This document shows positions 34,841-47,800 of a stretch of DNA of 64,000 nucleotides, in pieces (the first letter of the stretch is position 1; each line of letters opens with the position of its first letter). Both the position numbers and the translations under genes were made by a program. The stretch is taken from NCBI GenBank assembly GCA_009760855.2, contig WPIO01000034.1, positions 2,240,001 to 2,304,000 on the forward strand, in the 5' to 3' direction. Origin of the DNA: Cristatella mucedo. Lineage: Eukaryota; Bryozoa; Phylactolaemata; Cristatellidae. The notes under the pieces are model-generated. The model did no database searches. It saw only the letters and a program-made list of their open reading frames with translations, and was not told where the DNA came from.

Positions 34841-35873
34841 CGCATGCACTGGCCACGCTGTTGTCCAACTGATTGTGTGCGTTATGGGGGTGGCACGTTG
34901 GTGCAGAGAGAGAGAGAGAGGGATTTTGTGCTCTGCAGCAGTGGGTGAGTGCAGGAGGCGAGCCGGCCACACACACGCACACACTCTCGTCTCACACTTC
35001 GTTTGCCGATGTTGCTACGTAAGGCGAATTAGCTTGGCTTGCCGCTAAAAGCTATGTAGCACCGTAGCACACCACCTGACTGCAATGTGGACCTGCCTTG
35101 TACGGCCGATCGCCCCTCCACGCTGTCAGCCTCCACTCGACATAGTGGCCCCATCTCCTCGGCTGTTTTATTGCAAGAGTGCTTTGAGCCGGTTTCGACG
35201 GCTGATCGGCGCAGCCGTGATCTCTTGAAGAGAGAAATGGGAAGCGCTGCATGCTGCGGCCACTGAGCTCAGCAGCCTTGCAGTGGTTGGTGTACACATT
35301 TTTAAATATAGTGTTCGCCGATGAATGCACCGTCTAAGCCTACAGGTGGCTCAGCAGGCACACAGGCACCTCACCGGTGGCTACCAAGTGTTGTTCTGCT
35401 GCCCTTGCGTGATGACTCTTTTTAGCGTTTGTCACGTTCCCCCCTCCCGGCAGGTGAGCTGCAGTCTGCATCAGGAAGAGCATTTGCCGGCGTCCCATTT
35501 GCCGGTAGCTTAGCGACCACTGGATGCACTGCTTGGCACTCTAGTCACCTCGGCCGGCCAGTTGAGGAGAGGCCAACGTGGCGCGACATCTTTATTGAGG
35601 GACCACGCAACAGAATCCGTGAACCTCGTTAGACAATAAGCTCATTGTGGGCGTTTGCTTCCTCGAGTATTAGCATTGCTGGTGAGCTATCCCCGGATCG
35701 GCGTTTCGTTTTTTTCTCACTTAAAATCGCACTTTTACTGGCTGAACAACAATGCCAGACACGATCGGAGCAAGAATGCATTCCCGTGAGCCTTCGATCG
35801 GTGATGTGGCTATTGCTACAGCTGGAAGCAGGCACTCGGGCTAGTCGTACAGGGTGTGACAGGACAGAGCCTG
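34841..35873. other. Convergent 3' interval between LAMTOR1 and the DCUN1D gene
   Basis: About 1 kb separates the two stop codons. It holds both 3' UTRs and a short GA run at 34,908-34,920. A minus-strand poly(A) signal is annotated separately. I see no clear plus-strand AATAAA for LAMTOR1. Confidence 0.5.
35591..35596 (-). terminator. Candidate poly(A) signal of the DCUN1D gene
   Basis: TTTATT on the plus strand is AATAAA on the minus strand, 278 nt downstream of the stop codon at 35,874. It is the first canonical hexamer I see in that direction. Confidence 0.45.
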
Positions 35874-38800
35874 TCACGATCCCGAGACCGCGACATGTGG
35901 ATCTCGGTTCCTCATCCACAGAACAAACTCGTCTAGAAGAACTGGCCCTGTAAAGATGAAAAAATCGCGTAAGCGACGAGAGGCCTACTCAGCAGAACTT
36001 GAACAAGAAAGAATTCACGCAGGTCAAGGTGGCCGGCCACGGGCTAGGCATAGCTGAATTGTCAAACTTACATGCCCCGTCTTCGTCATAATTTGACAAG
36101 TCGTCTTTAATAGCTCGGCTAAACTCTAAAATGTTGTTCCATTGGTCTCGATTGACGGTGCGATACTTTGTGCACTGAAAAACGAGTGGATTTAGGTCGG
36201 CAAGCAGAGCAACAAACTGCTGTCGACACGATGCTAGATAGAGTCTGCCGGCTGTAACAGCACCCACCAGGGCATGCAGTAATGCAGTCAGTGCCTGCAG
36301 TGTGAGGCCGGGAGTTAAGCCATTGCAGGATACCTACTCTATCTAACCCTCACCCGACAACTACTTGGCCACACTGTTTATCGCATAGGCTCGTGCGATA
36401 TTGAGTTCAGACAGGCCATTTTGGCAATACAAGTTGCTGCCTCTACAGCGTGGCTGCAAGCACAGTACCATCCGAGTATGCCTTACTCAGCCCGTGCACA
36501 GTGTGTATACAAAGCAGAGCGTGTTAACAATGTCGGTCAGTGGATACCCAGTTGAACGCTGTGCACACGAATTGGGCCTAACAACACCTAGTGGCTGTCA
36601 CACTGGCAAGGCTTGACCGTTGAGGCTATTAGCTAGAAAAGACAAAAACCAAAGTTACCGCTTGTAAGGAGTCTAGACACGTTTGCCAGATTTGCCGTAT
36701 CTCGGGAGGAGAAAACGTTCCTGCAGTTCAGAGTGAGCCAGACTATCGTCGACGCCTAGCAATCGACATTGATGACTTACCAGCAGGAACTGGTTAAAGT
36801 GGGGACACATCGGCCACGTTCTTCCGAGGAGCAGCTGCAGCATGGCCTGTGCTAGGTCGATGTCGAGGTTTCGCATATCTTGCTGCTGAAAGGAATCGCA
36901 CGTAATTGAGATGCCGGCAAACGTCGAAATGCACTGCAATGTGCACTGAAGCACAGAGTACTTCCAGAAGAGCAAATCAAGTGGGAGACCAGTGGATTAA
37001 GCGGCGCAAGGCAGGTCGCACTGCATGACTCTGGTCGAGGGTTTAAGACCTGCAGTGCGCAATCCGGAAACCAGTTGAGGTAGTGACTAGCATGGAGGTA
37101 GCAGTTTAGGACGGCTGGAAAGGATATGCCACAGCCGGCAGCAGGAGAGTAGTTATCGTTGCGGAAGAATCGTGCAAACGAGTTCCACAGTCTACGACCT
37201 GCAGAGTAAAAGCTTCTGTTGCCAACGGTCTTTAAGTGGAGGAATGTAACGGCTAATTTATCGTCCATACAGGACCTGAGGGCACGAGGAGGCTTAAACT
37301 GGTGCAGCAGTTCAGCTAGGTATGGAGGAGCCAAGCCGTGGCAGACCTTGTGGGTCAGTGCAAGAACTTGGCTCTGCATCCATTGATCAACCGGTAGCCA
37401 TCCAAGCTCATGCACCAAATGAGACACATGGTCAAACCTATGAGATTGGTAAACTAGGCTTGCAGCCATATTCATCGTCAGCTGCAGTGACCTAGTGGCT
37501 TTTTTTCGGTAGCCCAGAAAAGGAATCACAATAATCTAAGCGAAACGGAACTAAGGAGCTAGCTAAATTCTTTGCAAGCCACTGTAGGAGACAGTTCCTA
37601 ATCTTAGATAGAGATCGGATGTGATGGCTAGCTGTGGAAGCGGTCTTTTTAACAAAGCTCTCAAAATTTCGGCAGTTGCCGAAGACGACACCTAAATTAC
37701 GAGCAGATGGCAATGGACGCATAGCAGCATCGCCCATTAGAAGAGCAAAGCTTTCTAGTTCAGCCGCAAGCTTGGGGTGGCATGCACGCACGCTGGTGCT
37801 GCTCCCTGCTACCCACGCGCAGTGCGTGTGCACGGCCTCGAGATGCATACTACGCCGCGAAGAAGCTTCCTGCCGCCCTGCCTTCCCGGGGTGGCCAGGT
37901 TGGGGGCAGACGGGCGAACTGCTAAAGCAGAGGTCGGCAAACTTTTCGGACTACTGGGCCATTTCATTTCAGGAGGTCAAGAAGGCACACACCAGGCCAG
38001 ACGAGACCACGCCCACTCCACAGGGCTGCCCGGAAGAAGTGTGGCCAGACGAACAAACAGTAGCAACAGAAGCACAAATACAAACGGGAATTATAGGGGT
38101 AGACATTTATCCTCCCTCCCCGGTCAGCCACTTCGGTTTCATACAAGTGCCTGATATCAGTTCTAACAATAAACACAGGCCAGAGACAACTTGAGCTGCA
38201 ACCAGCAGTAACGAATGGGAATAAAACCGTGACAACTAAATTAGGCCGGACCCAATAATAAGTAATAAGTAGGGGGCGTAAGGCCGAACTGGAGTACTAG
38301 CTAGGTCACATCTGGCCTAAAGGCTGCAGTTTGCCGACCTCTGTTAACGCTCCAGGTTCGGCCGCATATACTTGCCTTGGCAAAATCGAATGCATACTGA
38401 TAGATGCTCCTGAAAGAGTTAGCCTCCAACAAGTAGCTCCTCAGAAAGTCCAGCTTTTCCTTAAGCTTCCGCATGCTGTCGCATCTGGAATGGAGCTCGC
38501 AATCAGTGATAGTGGCTCCTGAAGCATCTGTAGCCTGCGGGGGGGGGGGGGGGGGGGGGGGGCAATGGCCTGTCACAGACGTCGGAGCTTCCAATGCTGG
38601 GAGGAGGGCAAGCGCGGTGAGGCAGAGGGGATGCGGCAGCTAAGGCGGACAGCAGAAAGAAGCGAGATCGAGTGTGAAATCGCACGTTCACTCCAATCGG
38701 ACTGAGAAACCGATAAACAGTAAGGGCCGATCCCTAACGCGAACCGGAGGAAAAAGTACGAGCGGCACAAAAGCTAGCTGTTCAAGCTGCTTCTTTTGCA

Positions 38801-41800
38801 ACTTTTCGTGGCAGAAGAGCCTTGGCAGCCCCATCAAGATGCTTGCAGCTGGCAAAAAGGGAACTGTCCGAAGCAGGACTAGAGCCCACGACCCCGGGTC
38901 GCCAAGAGAGTGCACCCGGGCTCGCGAGGTCGCCCAAAAAGTAGCCAATAAAAAAAAAAGAAAGAGCATCGGATCGGAAGCGATGCACAGGACTGATGCT
39001 CACGATTTGAGAGAGAGAGCGGGGCTTGCACACACACACACACACACATCGCCAGCGAAATGCAAAACATAGCTTGGCGACAGAATCAGCTAAGTCGCTG
39101 GCACGTTCGTCAACCGAGCATGTGCTTCGAGTCACCTGAATCGTGCAGCCGAACCTGCTCCGAACGCTGCCGATGGGCAGGCACCGGGCACGCGGCAGCA
39201 ACGTGGGGAAGGCACACACAGAAAAGCTGATTTAACATTTAGATAGCGGCAAGGAGCCTTCACGGCTATCGCCACTGCTTGCAGTGGTCACTGCGGGATC
39301 GCCCACTGCAGGACTCGAGCCCACGACCTGCTGGGTCGTGAAAAGCGAGCACCTTACCTCCTGGGTGAGGAGGGGGAGGAAGGCGGTGCCCATTAGCGGG
39401 GCCCACTCGAGCGGAGCTTTCGCAGGGGCCTTCGCATAGGGCCAAAATCGAAACGACAGGGCGCACGACGGATCGAGTGGGCTCGACCTGAAGTTTGCGC
39501 TCGAACCGTTTGCGCTCAAAACGCTACGTGGCCTGCTTGCCGAGCGCCCAAAGGGGAGCAAGGTTGAATCGAACAAAAGCTGTAGACAACTGCTTGTACT
39601 AAGAACTCGCTACACTCTCTTCTCGGTCAATTTCCAAAGGGAACGATTGAAATTTGACTCGTCTGCGGCTGTCTTGCTGCCCTTGCAAGTAAGCCCCCTT
39701 CCATATTCCATATTGCTTGCCATCCAATAAGGAGATTGCTATTTCAAGCTTTCGCTGCGTACTGGAACAAGCAGCATCCATCGACAGACATTGCACAACG
39801 ATTCGGTGCCGGCAGCCAAGAGGTCACTCAAGCAAGCTTGTTATTCACAAGCACGTTCTTCAGCAACGGTCTGGCAGCCTTGCCTATTTATGTCTTTCAT
39901 AGTCGGAGGACAATTTGCAATAACCGGTAGAGCACAGATGGGCAAAGCAAGGGCGATTTCTGCATTCACAAAACGTTTGATTCAGGTACTACATTTGGAA
40001 GGCTACAACAAGGTACACATTGCAAGAGCGCCCATGATTTCCAACAGTGGGCTACACTATTAAGAAGCAATTGCAGCTTAGTACGGCTGATCTAAGCTGA
40101 CAAACGATCGGGATGACAGGGCCTTGAAAAAAGCCTTGAAGAACAGATAAAGTGTCACAACACTTAAAATACAATAGGGCGTAAGCTGAGCAAGTCAAGC
40201 GTTTGTGGAGGCTACGCCAAAAAGTTATACTCACTAGAATTGCCTATATTAAACGCTTGCTTCCTAAGAGGTCAAATTAAGCTGCACGAAATGGGCTACG
40301 GACCACGCCCACTGTACTTTGGTTGACATGCAGAGCTGTCAAGACTGACGATGAATCGACGTTCGCCGTTTTCAACACTGACAGAAGAGCATATGTGAAG
40401 TAGAGTATTAGAGAGGTGTACAACGGGGACTGCCTTCAGAAGACGGTAAAGGTTGCTGGAAAAGGTGTGCCGATTTGGGGCAGCTGGGCAGCAGCTGGGC
40501 AGCAGCTGGTACCGGAATGCTAAATCGCACGTAAGGCATCACGAATCAGCAGACTACTTAAGACATCGTACATCGTCTCGCTTTTCCAAGAGCAGCGGCC
40601 CTTAAGAAGGAAATACATTTTATAAAATTTTTCTGGCCAACAGGATAACGCTCTTAAGCTCACTGCACTATCGCTGAGAGAGTTTTCCAATGATAGTTCC
40701 AATCACTGGTACTTCCACTGACTTCATTTTGCCAAGGTCAAACAAGCATCACCTCAACCCTAATGGGAAAACTTCGGGAAGCTTTTAAGTTTAAAATACA
40801 GTAAATAAAATAAATATATAATATACAACAAATATATAGTAAATACAGATTAAAATCATATAAAAATAAAAAGTGTATACTATCGTCAACTATTCATATC
40901 ACCTCAGGCGATGTCTTACTTGAAGGTCGATATCAATGTGACAAGACTCTGGAATAATGTACAAGGATCATGGCTTCCATGCCAACCCGTAAACAGGAAG
41001 CGATTGTAAATCATAATGGAACCATTCCCTATAAGCCTGAGTCATTTAGTAATTAAATACTTGGGCATAACTTGTTTATCTCTCACCGTGCCATATTCAC
41101 ACGCAAACTGATGCTCCAGAGATCATTGCAGGATGAATTACCAGAGAATTTCACACAATTCCGGTAAGTAAGGACAGCCGTCTAAACTATGATGGCATCT
41201 GCACACTTGGAGCGTAACCACCCAAAAACCATCAGTACTTACTAGTTGTTAAACTGCACGGGTTCTTTATGTGCACTTTGAGTGCACAGCAGCAGCAGCA
41301 AGGCCGTTGAATGCAGGGCGGACTAAGGACTAGTGGCAAAGCTGAAGAAGGAAATGCAGTGGGGGAGAAGGTGCAATGGAAGTTACTGATGGATGAGGGT
41401 GGGGCAGAAAAGGCAAAACCGGCAGCAGCAGGAAGAGGAAGTTGAGTGAGGATGTCGAGCACGAGTCAGAGTGCTTGTGCTCTCGAGTGCTCCTCTAGTG
41501 CATATGCAGCACCAGCAAACGCTCAGCAGCCAGCAATGCGCCGTGGCAGCACCAGCAGTCACGTGTCGATGCACGTGGCAGCATCAGCACCGTCTCACTA
41601 CAGCTACTCACTGCAGCTCAGCCATGCCGCTCAGCCATTCAGTGACGGTGAAGAATCCCATCTGCCTTGCCTGCAGCTTCCAGGCCAGTACGAGCATCAC
41701 GACGTTCTGTGGCTCGACGCCGAGATCTTCACAGAAGCTCTCCATGCCTTCGGGCTCGATGACCCTAAGACTGCTGCTACTGCTGCTGCCACCTACGCAA

Positions 41801-44800
41801 ATGCCAAAGCTCAGATGCTACCGTTCAAGCTGTGGAAAAGCATCCTGCAAGCATTCTGTACAGGGTGCACGTGGACTGTGATAACTACTTGAATAATGGT
41901 CAAAATTATATGCAAATAGGCTAAAAATGTCGAGCTCGGCGAGTTCTATACGTCAGCAGATTGACAGCGATTTCGAAAACTAAGATTTTTATTGTGCAAG
42001 TGCAAAGCAGATGACCAGATTCAGGGCAAGGATCCAGGGCTCGATCACGAAAATTGAGCCTATTATTTTCGAGAAATAGCTCAAGATTGGTGGCTGATTT
42101 GGGGCAACCGCTGGTGCCTTCTTCGGGTGCCCCACAGAGCGTACCTGCACGCACGGAGCAGCTTTCTGTGCTGATGCTCTTTTTTTGCCACGAGTCTGCG
42201 CCATATCGGTTGCCGCTGCCACCGCCCCGCCATAATTGTCAGGATCTTCGTCCTCACCATCAGCGATACTACCCAGGCGAGCACTGGCGCCGCGATTCCG
42301 GACCTCCTGCACAATCTTTTCAGACCAGCTGGTGGCAATGAAGTTCCCAGAAAAAGTTTACAAGAACTTGCACACCAGTACCATTGCGTTGTTAAGAACA
42401 TCATTGCTAACATCTTTTATATCGTCATTATAGCCAACCATAGTGTGCATAATTTCATTGAGCTCTTGCACACATAGTTGTTCAGATTGCTTCGACATGA
42501 TTCTGACGGTGCTGCTCCTGAATCAGGTCAACGGCGTTTTCGACTTCGAAACGCTATACTTGTTAAAGTAGCTATCCGCAAAATAAATAACTAATTGCGA
42601 TTCTACTTGCAGAAATTCGGTAACCCGGGTTACCACTATAGGGCTCATATGCTGAAAACAAAGCACGATCAAATGATTAGTGGTAACGTGCAGAGTGTCA
42701 ACAAGCATAACATGGTTAGAGGTGACATGCACAATGTCAACATGTAAAACGTGGTTAATGGTAGCATGTACAGTGTCAGGACGAATAAGCACACCAAGGA
42801 CAAATCACAGGTACCCACAAAATGCCGAGACCAGCAGATGTGTTTAGCATTTTTTAAATATCATCAAATCAGGGGAAGTCGTGACGTCAGTCGAGAGTGA
42901 GTTCCAGGCTTTGGGAGCATACGAACTAACACACTGTCTCCAAAGGATTTGAGGTTCGCAGGATAGATAGCAAAACGACTTTCAGTCAGAAAAGCAGGTG
43001 GTACACCTGGTGGAGGAATTGTTCTGATCGCTTGGCTGAAGCCAGAGAATGAAGGTGCAAGTGTGTGACAGAAGCTTGAAGTTGATATGCTGCATGAATA
43101 GAGCCAGTGCATATCGGCTAAAAGTGGTGTGATGTGGCAACGGCAACGCTCACGATGGACAAGCCGATGTGCAGAGTTTTGCACCAACTATATGTACCAG
43201 ATTGCACAAGCCGGTAGACCAGCAAGCAGTTAGTTACAAGAGTTGAGAAGGGATGCTACAAATGCAGTATCCCTACCTGTCCAAGCTAGCCCGAAATTTT
43301 AGCAACGTTATGCAGCTGAAAGTAGGCAGACTTGACTGAGGAGCTGATATGGTGGGTTAGTGAAAGGTCACTTTAGAACAGGAAACCTAGATTTCGTGCA
43401 GATGCATCAGGAGATTTGCTACCAGAGCCAATTTTGAGTGTTAAGCTATCTTATTTCCAAGTCACACGTGGTTTTCCCATAACTACTAAGTTGGTTTGTC
43501 ATCATTCAATTCGAGAAAGTTTGATGCCATTCATGAGGTGATGTCAGCAATACATGCAGCAAGGGAGCTGAGAGAATTTGGCATACTGAATGGATGAAAG
43601 GGATCTGAGGGAATGTAAAATGGAAGAAAGGTAAACTGAGTTGTCATCTGCATAAAAGTGAAAGCCTTTGTTGTGCTTAGCGAGAGTGAGTGAGTGAGTG
43701 AGTGAGTGAGCGAGCGAGCGAGAGAGATAGAGAGAGATAGAGAGAGAGAGAGAGTATACACTGTGAAAAGAAGCAGACCAAGCACTGAGCTCTGAAGTAC
43801 CCCATACTTCAGTGGTTCTTCTGATGATCTCTGTCCATTCAGATGAATTCTCTAAAGTCTCCCACTGAGATAAAACCTAAACTATTGCAGCAGAGTACCA
43901 CTAGTATCAAATTCTGCCAAAAGATTAAGCAAAACAAGCAGGAAGACTTTTCCTAAGTCTGCATTCCTAAGACGGTCGTCATACACCGAAGCAATGCCGA
44001 CTGTGAGTAATTAGCTCTAAAACCAATCTGGAACTTACTTGCTAGGCTTGAAGTTTCAATAACGGAGTTCAGCTGGTCTATCACAACTCATTCCAGTACT
44101 TTCATAGGAAAGGTAGAACGGAGATTGGGTAAAAGTTGCCCAAGTTCTCTTGGTCTAGCGGCGCTTTCTTAATTAGTGACCTAACTAGAGCCTTTTTGAA
44201 AGGTGCAGGGACATGATCTGAGACTAAGGACATATTTATTATGCTACTGATGCATGACAGCAGCAGATATATGCATCCTAAAAGTAGAAGAGTTGAAATA
44301 GGGTCCAGAGGACTGGTGATCTTCTTTGACTGGAAGATGAATTTCAGGATGAGGTCACTCGTGGCATCCTTTAATGTAGACACTGAGTTGCTGCACAGAA
44401 CTTAAAGAGAGGAGTCCCGTGGGATTGCTATTGAGGGAAAGGAGTCCAAAGGGGATACCTTAGGGATGAACTCTCTGACCTTGTCTATCTTTCCGACAAA
44501 GAACCTAGAGAAGCGATCAGCAGATCACCACAAGGATCATTACGTAAAGAGCTAACCTCGGAGCGATTACGGAGATAGTTAAGGACCGTGATAGCCCACG
44601 AGGTAAGGCGCTTGCTCTTCACGACTGAGGTCGTGGGTTCGAATCCTGCAGTGGGCAATCCGGTATAGCTAACTTCAAGTGGTGGCAATAGCCGTTAAGG
44701 CTCTTCTGCTGCTATACAAATGAAGCTGTTAAATCATCTATTTCTTAAATATTCTTGATGATAGACATCAGCATTTTTGGATTGTGCATCTGTGATTCTA

Positions 44801-47800
44801 CAACATTTTACAGAAGCTGCTTTGTAACACACACTGAATCATGACAAAGTAAGCAAAGCACACACACAAGTTTACTAGAGCACAGGGAAAGCTCTGAACT
44901 GATACAAAGTTATTGCAGCTGGTGTCAAAAGCCAGAAGCAAGTAGTAGACCTTCAGTGCATGCGAACTGAATGCCCGATTACCAAAATATTTTAATTTAG
45001 CATGAGGAGTGGCTAGTCGACTAGAAGCCGTGGAGCAGGTTGTGTGAGAGCACACTGGAGAAGCAAGGAGGTCGGATAGGTAGGTTGGGCTGTAAGTGAC
45101 TGGAGCGATCGGTCTGCCAGAGAGAGGATCTTGAAGCTGATTGGATGCTTTATAGGGAGCCATCAAAGGTCGGACGGAAGTGGTGCAATGTGGCAGCGGT
45201 TGACAACACATCAGCCGAGAGGGTGAGTTTCGCACCAGTTGCAACGTAAGTCAAGTGACAGAATGGCACTTTTCAAACCCAACAATCTGCCTAAATGTAC
45301 TAGGTTTAACAGCTACAGGTAGTATGCTTTGAGCCAGTAAAAAGAGCCCCAATAGTTTAATAACCAGCTTTTGAAATGAGCAGTCCTCAACTGTGGCTGC
45401 AATTTCTGCTTGCCTCCACTTCAGCATAACTGGCACTTTAAGCTCACACAGTGACTGAACTCCTGCACATTGCACTCAGAGCCGTTGTGTTGGCAAGCAG
45501 GATTGGTAAGTTGGCAAGCAGGAAGTGCTTCCGGAAGCTGAGCAACCCTGGCCGATGCACACAGCAGCAGCAGCAGCTGTGGTGCTACACGACGGTACCG
45601 GTTGCTGCCCAGCAGGCCAATTGATCGAGCAGCACAGATGAAGACATCTAGATGCAACTGCGTGAGATGTGAAAGAAGGCCCCTTTCCCCTCCCCCGGCA
45701 CGTACGGGCACCCTGCTACTGCATGAAGTGGCCCTTACACATACACGCATGCATTTGCGCTTGCGCACGAACTCAAGAAGGGGCTGCGAGTCAGCAAACT
45801 GCGCAGAAGGACGGCAGGGACTTTTCTGGCAGTCCCCAGTGATGCATTTATATGGGAGGCCATGCAGAACTGTGATAAACTTAGAGACCTGACCAGGGAA
45901 GTGCATTTACAAGCTGATTCAATGAATGAGCCAAGTGTGGGTGAACTTCCGTACAGCACATGGCCCACATAGGCGGTGGAAACGAATAAACCGTTCTCGG
46001 CTGCCTCAGCCATGGCAGGTAGTTGACTTAATTAGCAGAGCAGCAGTCCCATAAACGAAGACAAAAGTAGGGAGGGGCCGGATCATAGCATTCCAATTTC
46101 ACCTACTGACTGATTCATTTTCTCTGGTGGCCCATGTGCATGGTCCCACTCACAACAAAAGGTCACAGACTCGATCAAATCTTCTGCTATCATTGAGTGC
46201 TGAAACCTCCTACCATAACCATATACCACAAAGTCTGACCGCATGTGGATCTCATTCAGTCTGCAGTTTAGAATCATCTATGAATCACAAAACCTTGAGA
46301 CTCTTGACATCGATGCTGTCCACACGAACACAGCTTTCTGGCCCCTGCCACTCAATCTTCCAACAAACATGTCCCCACAGATGGAATGCTATAACAACAC
46401 TGGTTCTCGAGTTTCTTCTCTGACTAAGCCGACAATACACACCTTTGCATAGATGGCCGATGGGTCACAGCAGACACTAAACTGGCCAGAACTACTAAGC
46501 ACAAGCTTGAGAAAGCATTCAATCGTGCACCCTTTGCAGCAAATATGAAGTGCCTACAAAGAGACTGATTTCTCTGAGGGCACTATATCAAATGCATTAT
46601 TATAATTTAAAAGATCAAGAGTGACTGTTCCTCGAATGGCATTAAAGTAGCATTATCCATCGTACCGAAATCACAGGTGCATAATCCAAAATGCTGATGT
46701 CGATCATGAGCTACATTTTTTCCTGCTCCCAGGTCAGCATCTTACATCGTGATCATAGTTGTGCTCTAGCAGACACATTCTCAAGCTTCTTTCCCAGCAT
46801 CGTAGACAAGATCAGAGAATCAATCCCCGAGGTAACATCCCACTGGACTGTTCTTCTTCAGTAGCATCCCCACTGGGCTACTATAACTCAATTAAATTCC
46901 CTGTAGTGCCTCAATATCCACCTTCAAGCCAGCCACAAGTGACCTCATCTCGAAGTTCGATTCCCGGTCTAAGAAGACTACTAGAACTCTAGACCCTACC
47001 TAAACAAACTATTCACCCACTGAGAAAAATCGAATTGCTGCTGCTCTGAATAACCAACAAGCTAAATATGTCATTAACCTCAGGTCTTATCCCTACACCT
47101 TACAAAAAGGCTGTCGTTAGGCCACTCATTAAGAAGGTAACACTAGACTAGGAGAATTTAAGCAACTTAAGCCCAGTCTCCCTATTGCAGTGCCTTTCGA
47201 AGACACTGGATGAGTAGCGGTAGACCAGCTAAACTCTTATATCAGAACGTCAAACCTAGCAAGTAGGTTCCAGCCTGGTTTTAGAGCTGATCACTACCCT
47301 AAGTTAGCACTGCTGAAAGTGTTTAAGGACCTCTGAAATGCAGACTTCAGTATAGTATCTCTGCTTGTCTTGCTGGATATTTCGGTGGCATTTGATACTG
47401 TTGATGAGCCGTGATGGCACACTGGGTAAGGCAGGTGCTTTTCACGACCTCGATCCTGAGGTCGTGGGTTCGAATTCTGCGGTGGCTATCATTTACGGCC
47501 GCTGCCAGCAGTGGTAATAGCCGTAAAGGCTTTTCCTTTGCTGTACAAAAGAGGCTGCTAAATCACATAATATTTTTTATTTTTATGATCACAAAGTTCT
47601 TCTTGAGCAACTCTCATCTTGCCTGGGCATCACTGGCACTGCACTGCAATGGTCTAGGTCCTAGCTCAGTGGGAAACTTCAGAGCATCGATGTCATTGGG
47701 CAATAGTCATCCAAGGAGCCTCTAAAGTAAGGGGTACTACAGGGATCTCTGCTCGGTCCCCTTCTTTTCACAATGAATACTCTTCCTCTAGCCGATGTAA

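Noticed and set aside
41446-41892. Plus-strand frames of 136-148 codons
   Set aside because: They are the antisense of DCUN1D exon 3, whose minus-strand translation aligns clearly with DCUN1D5.
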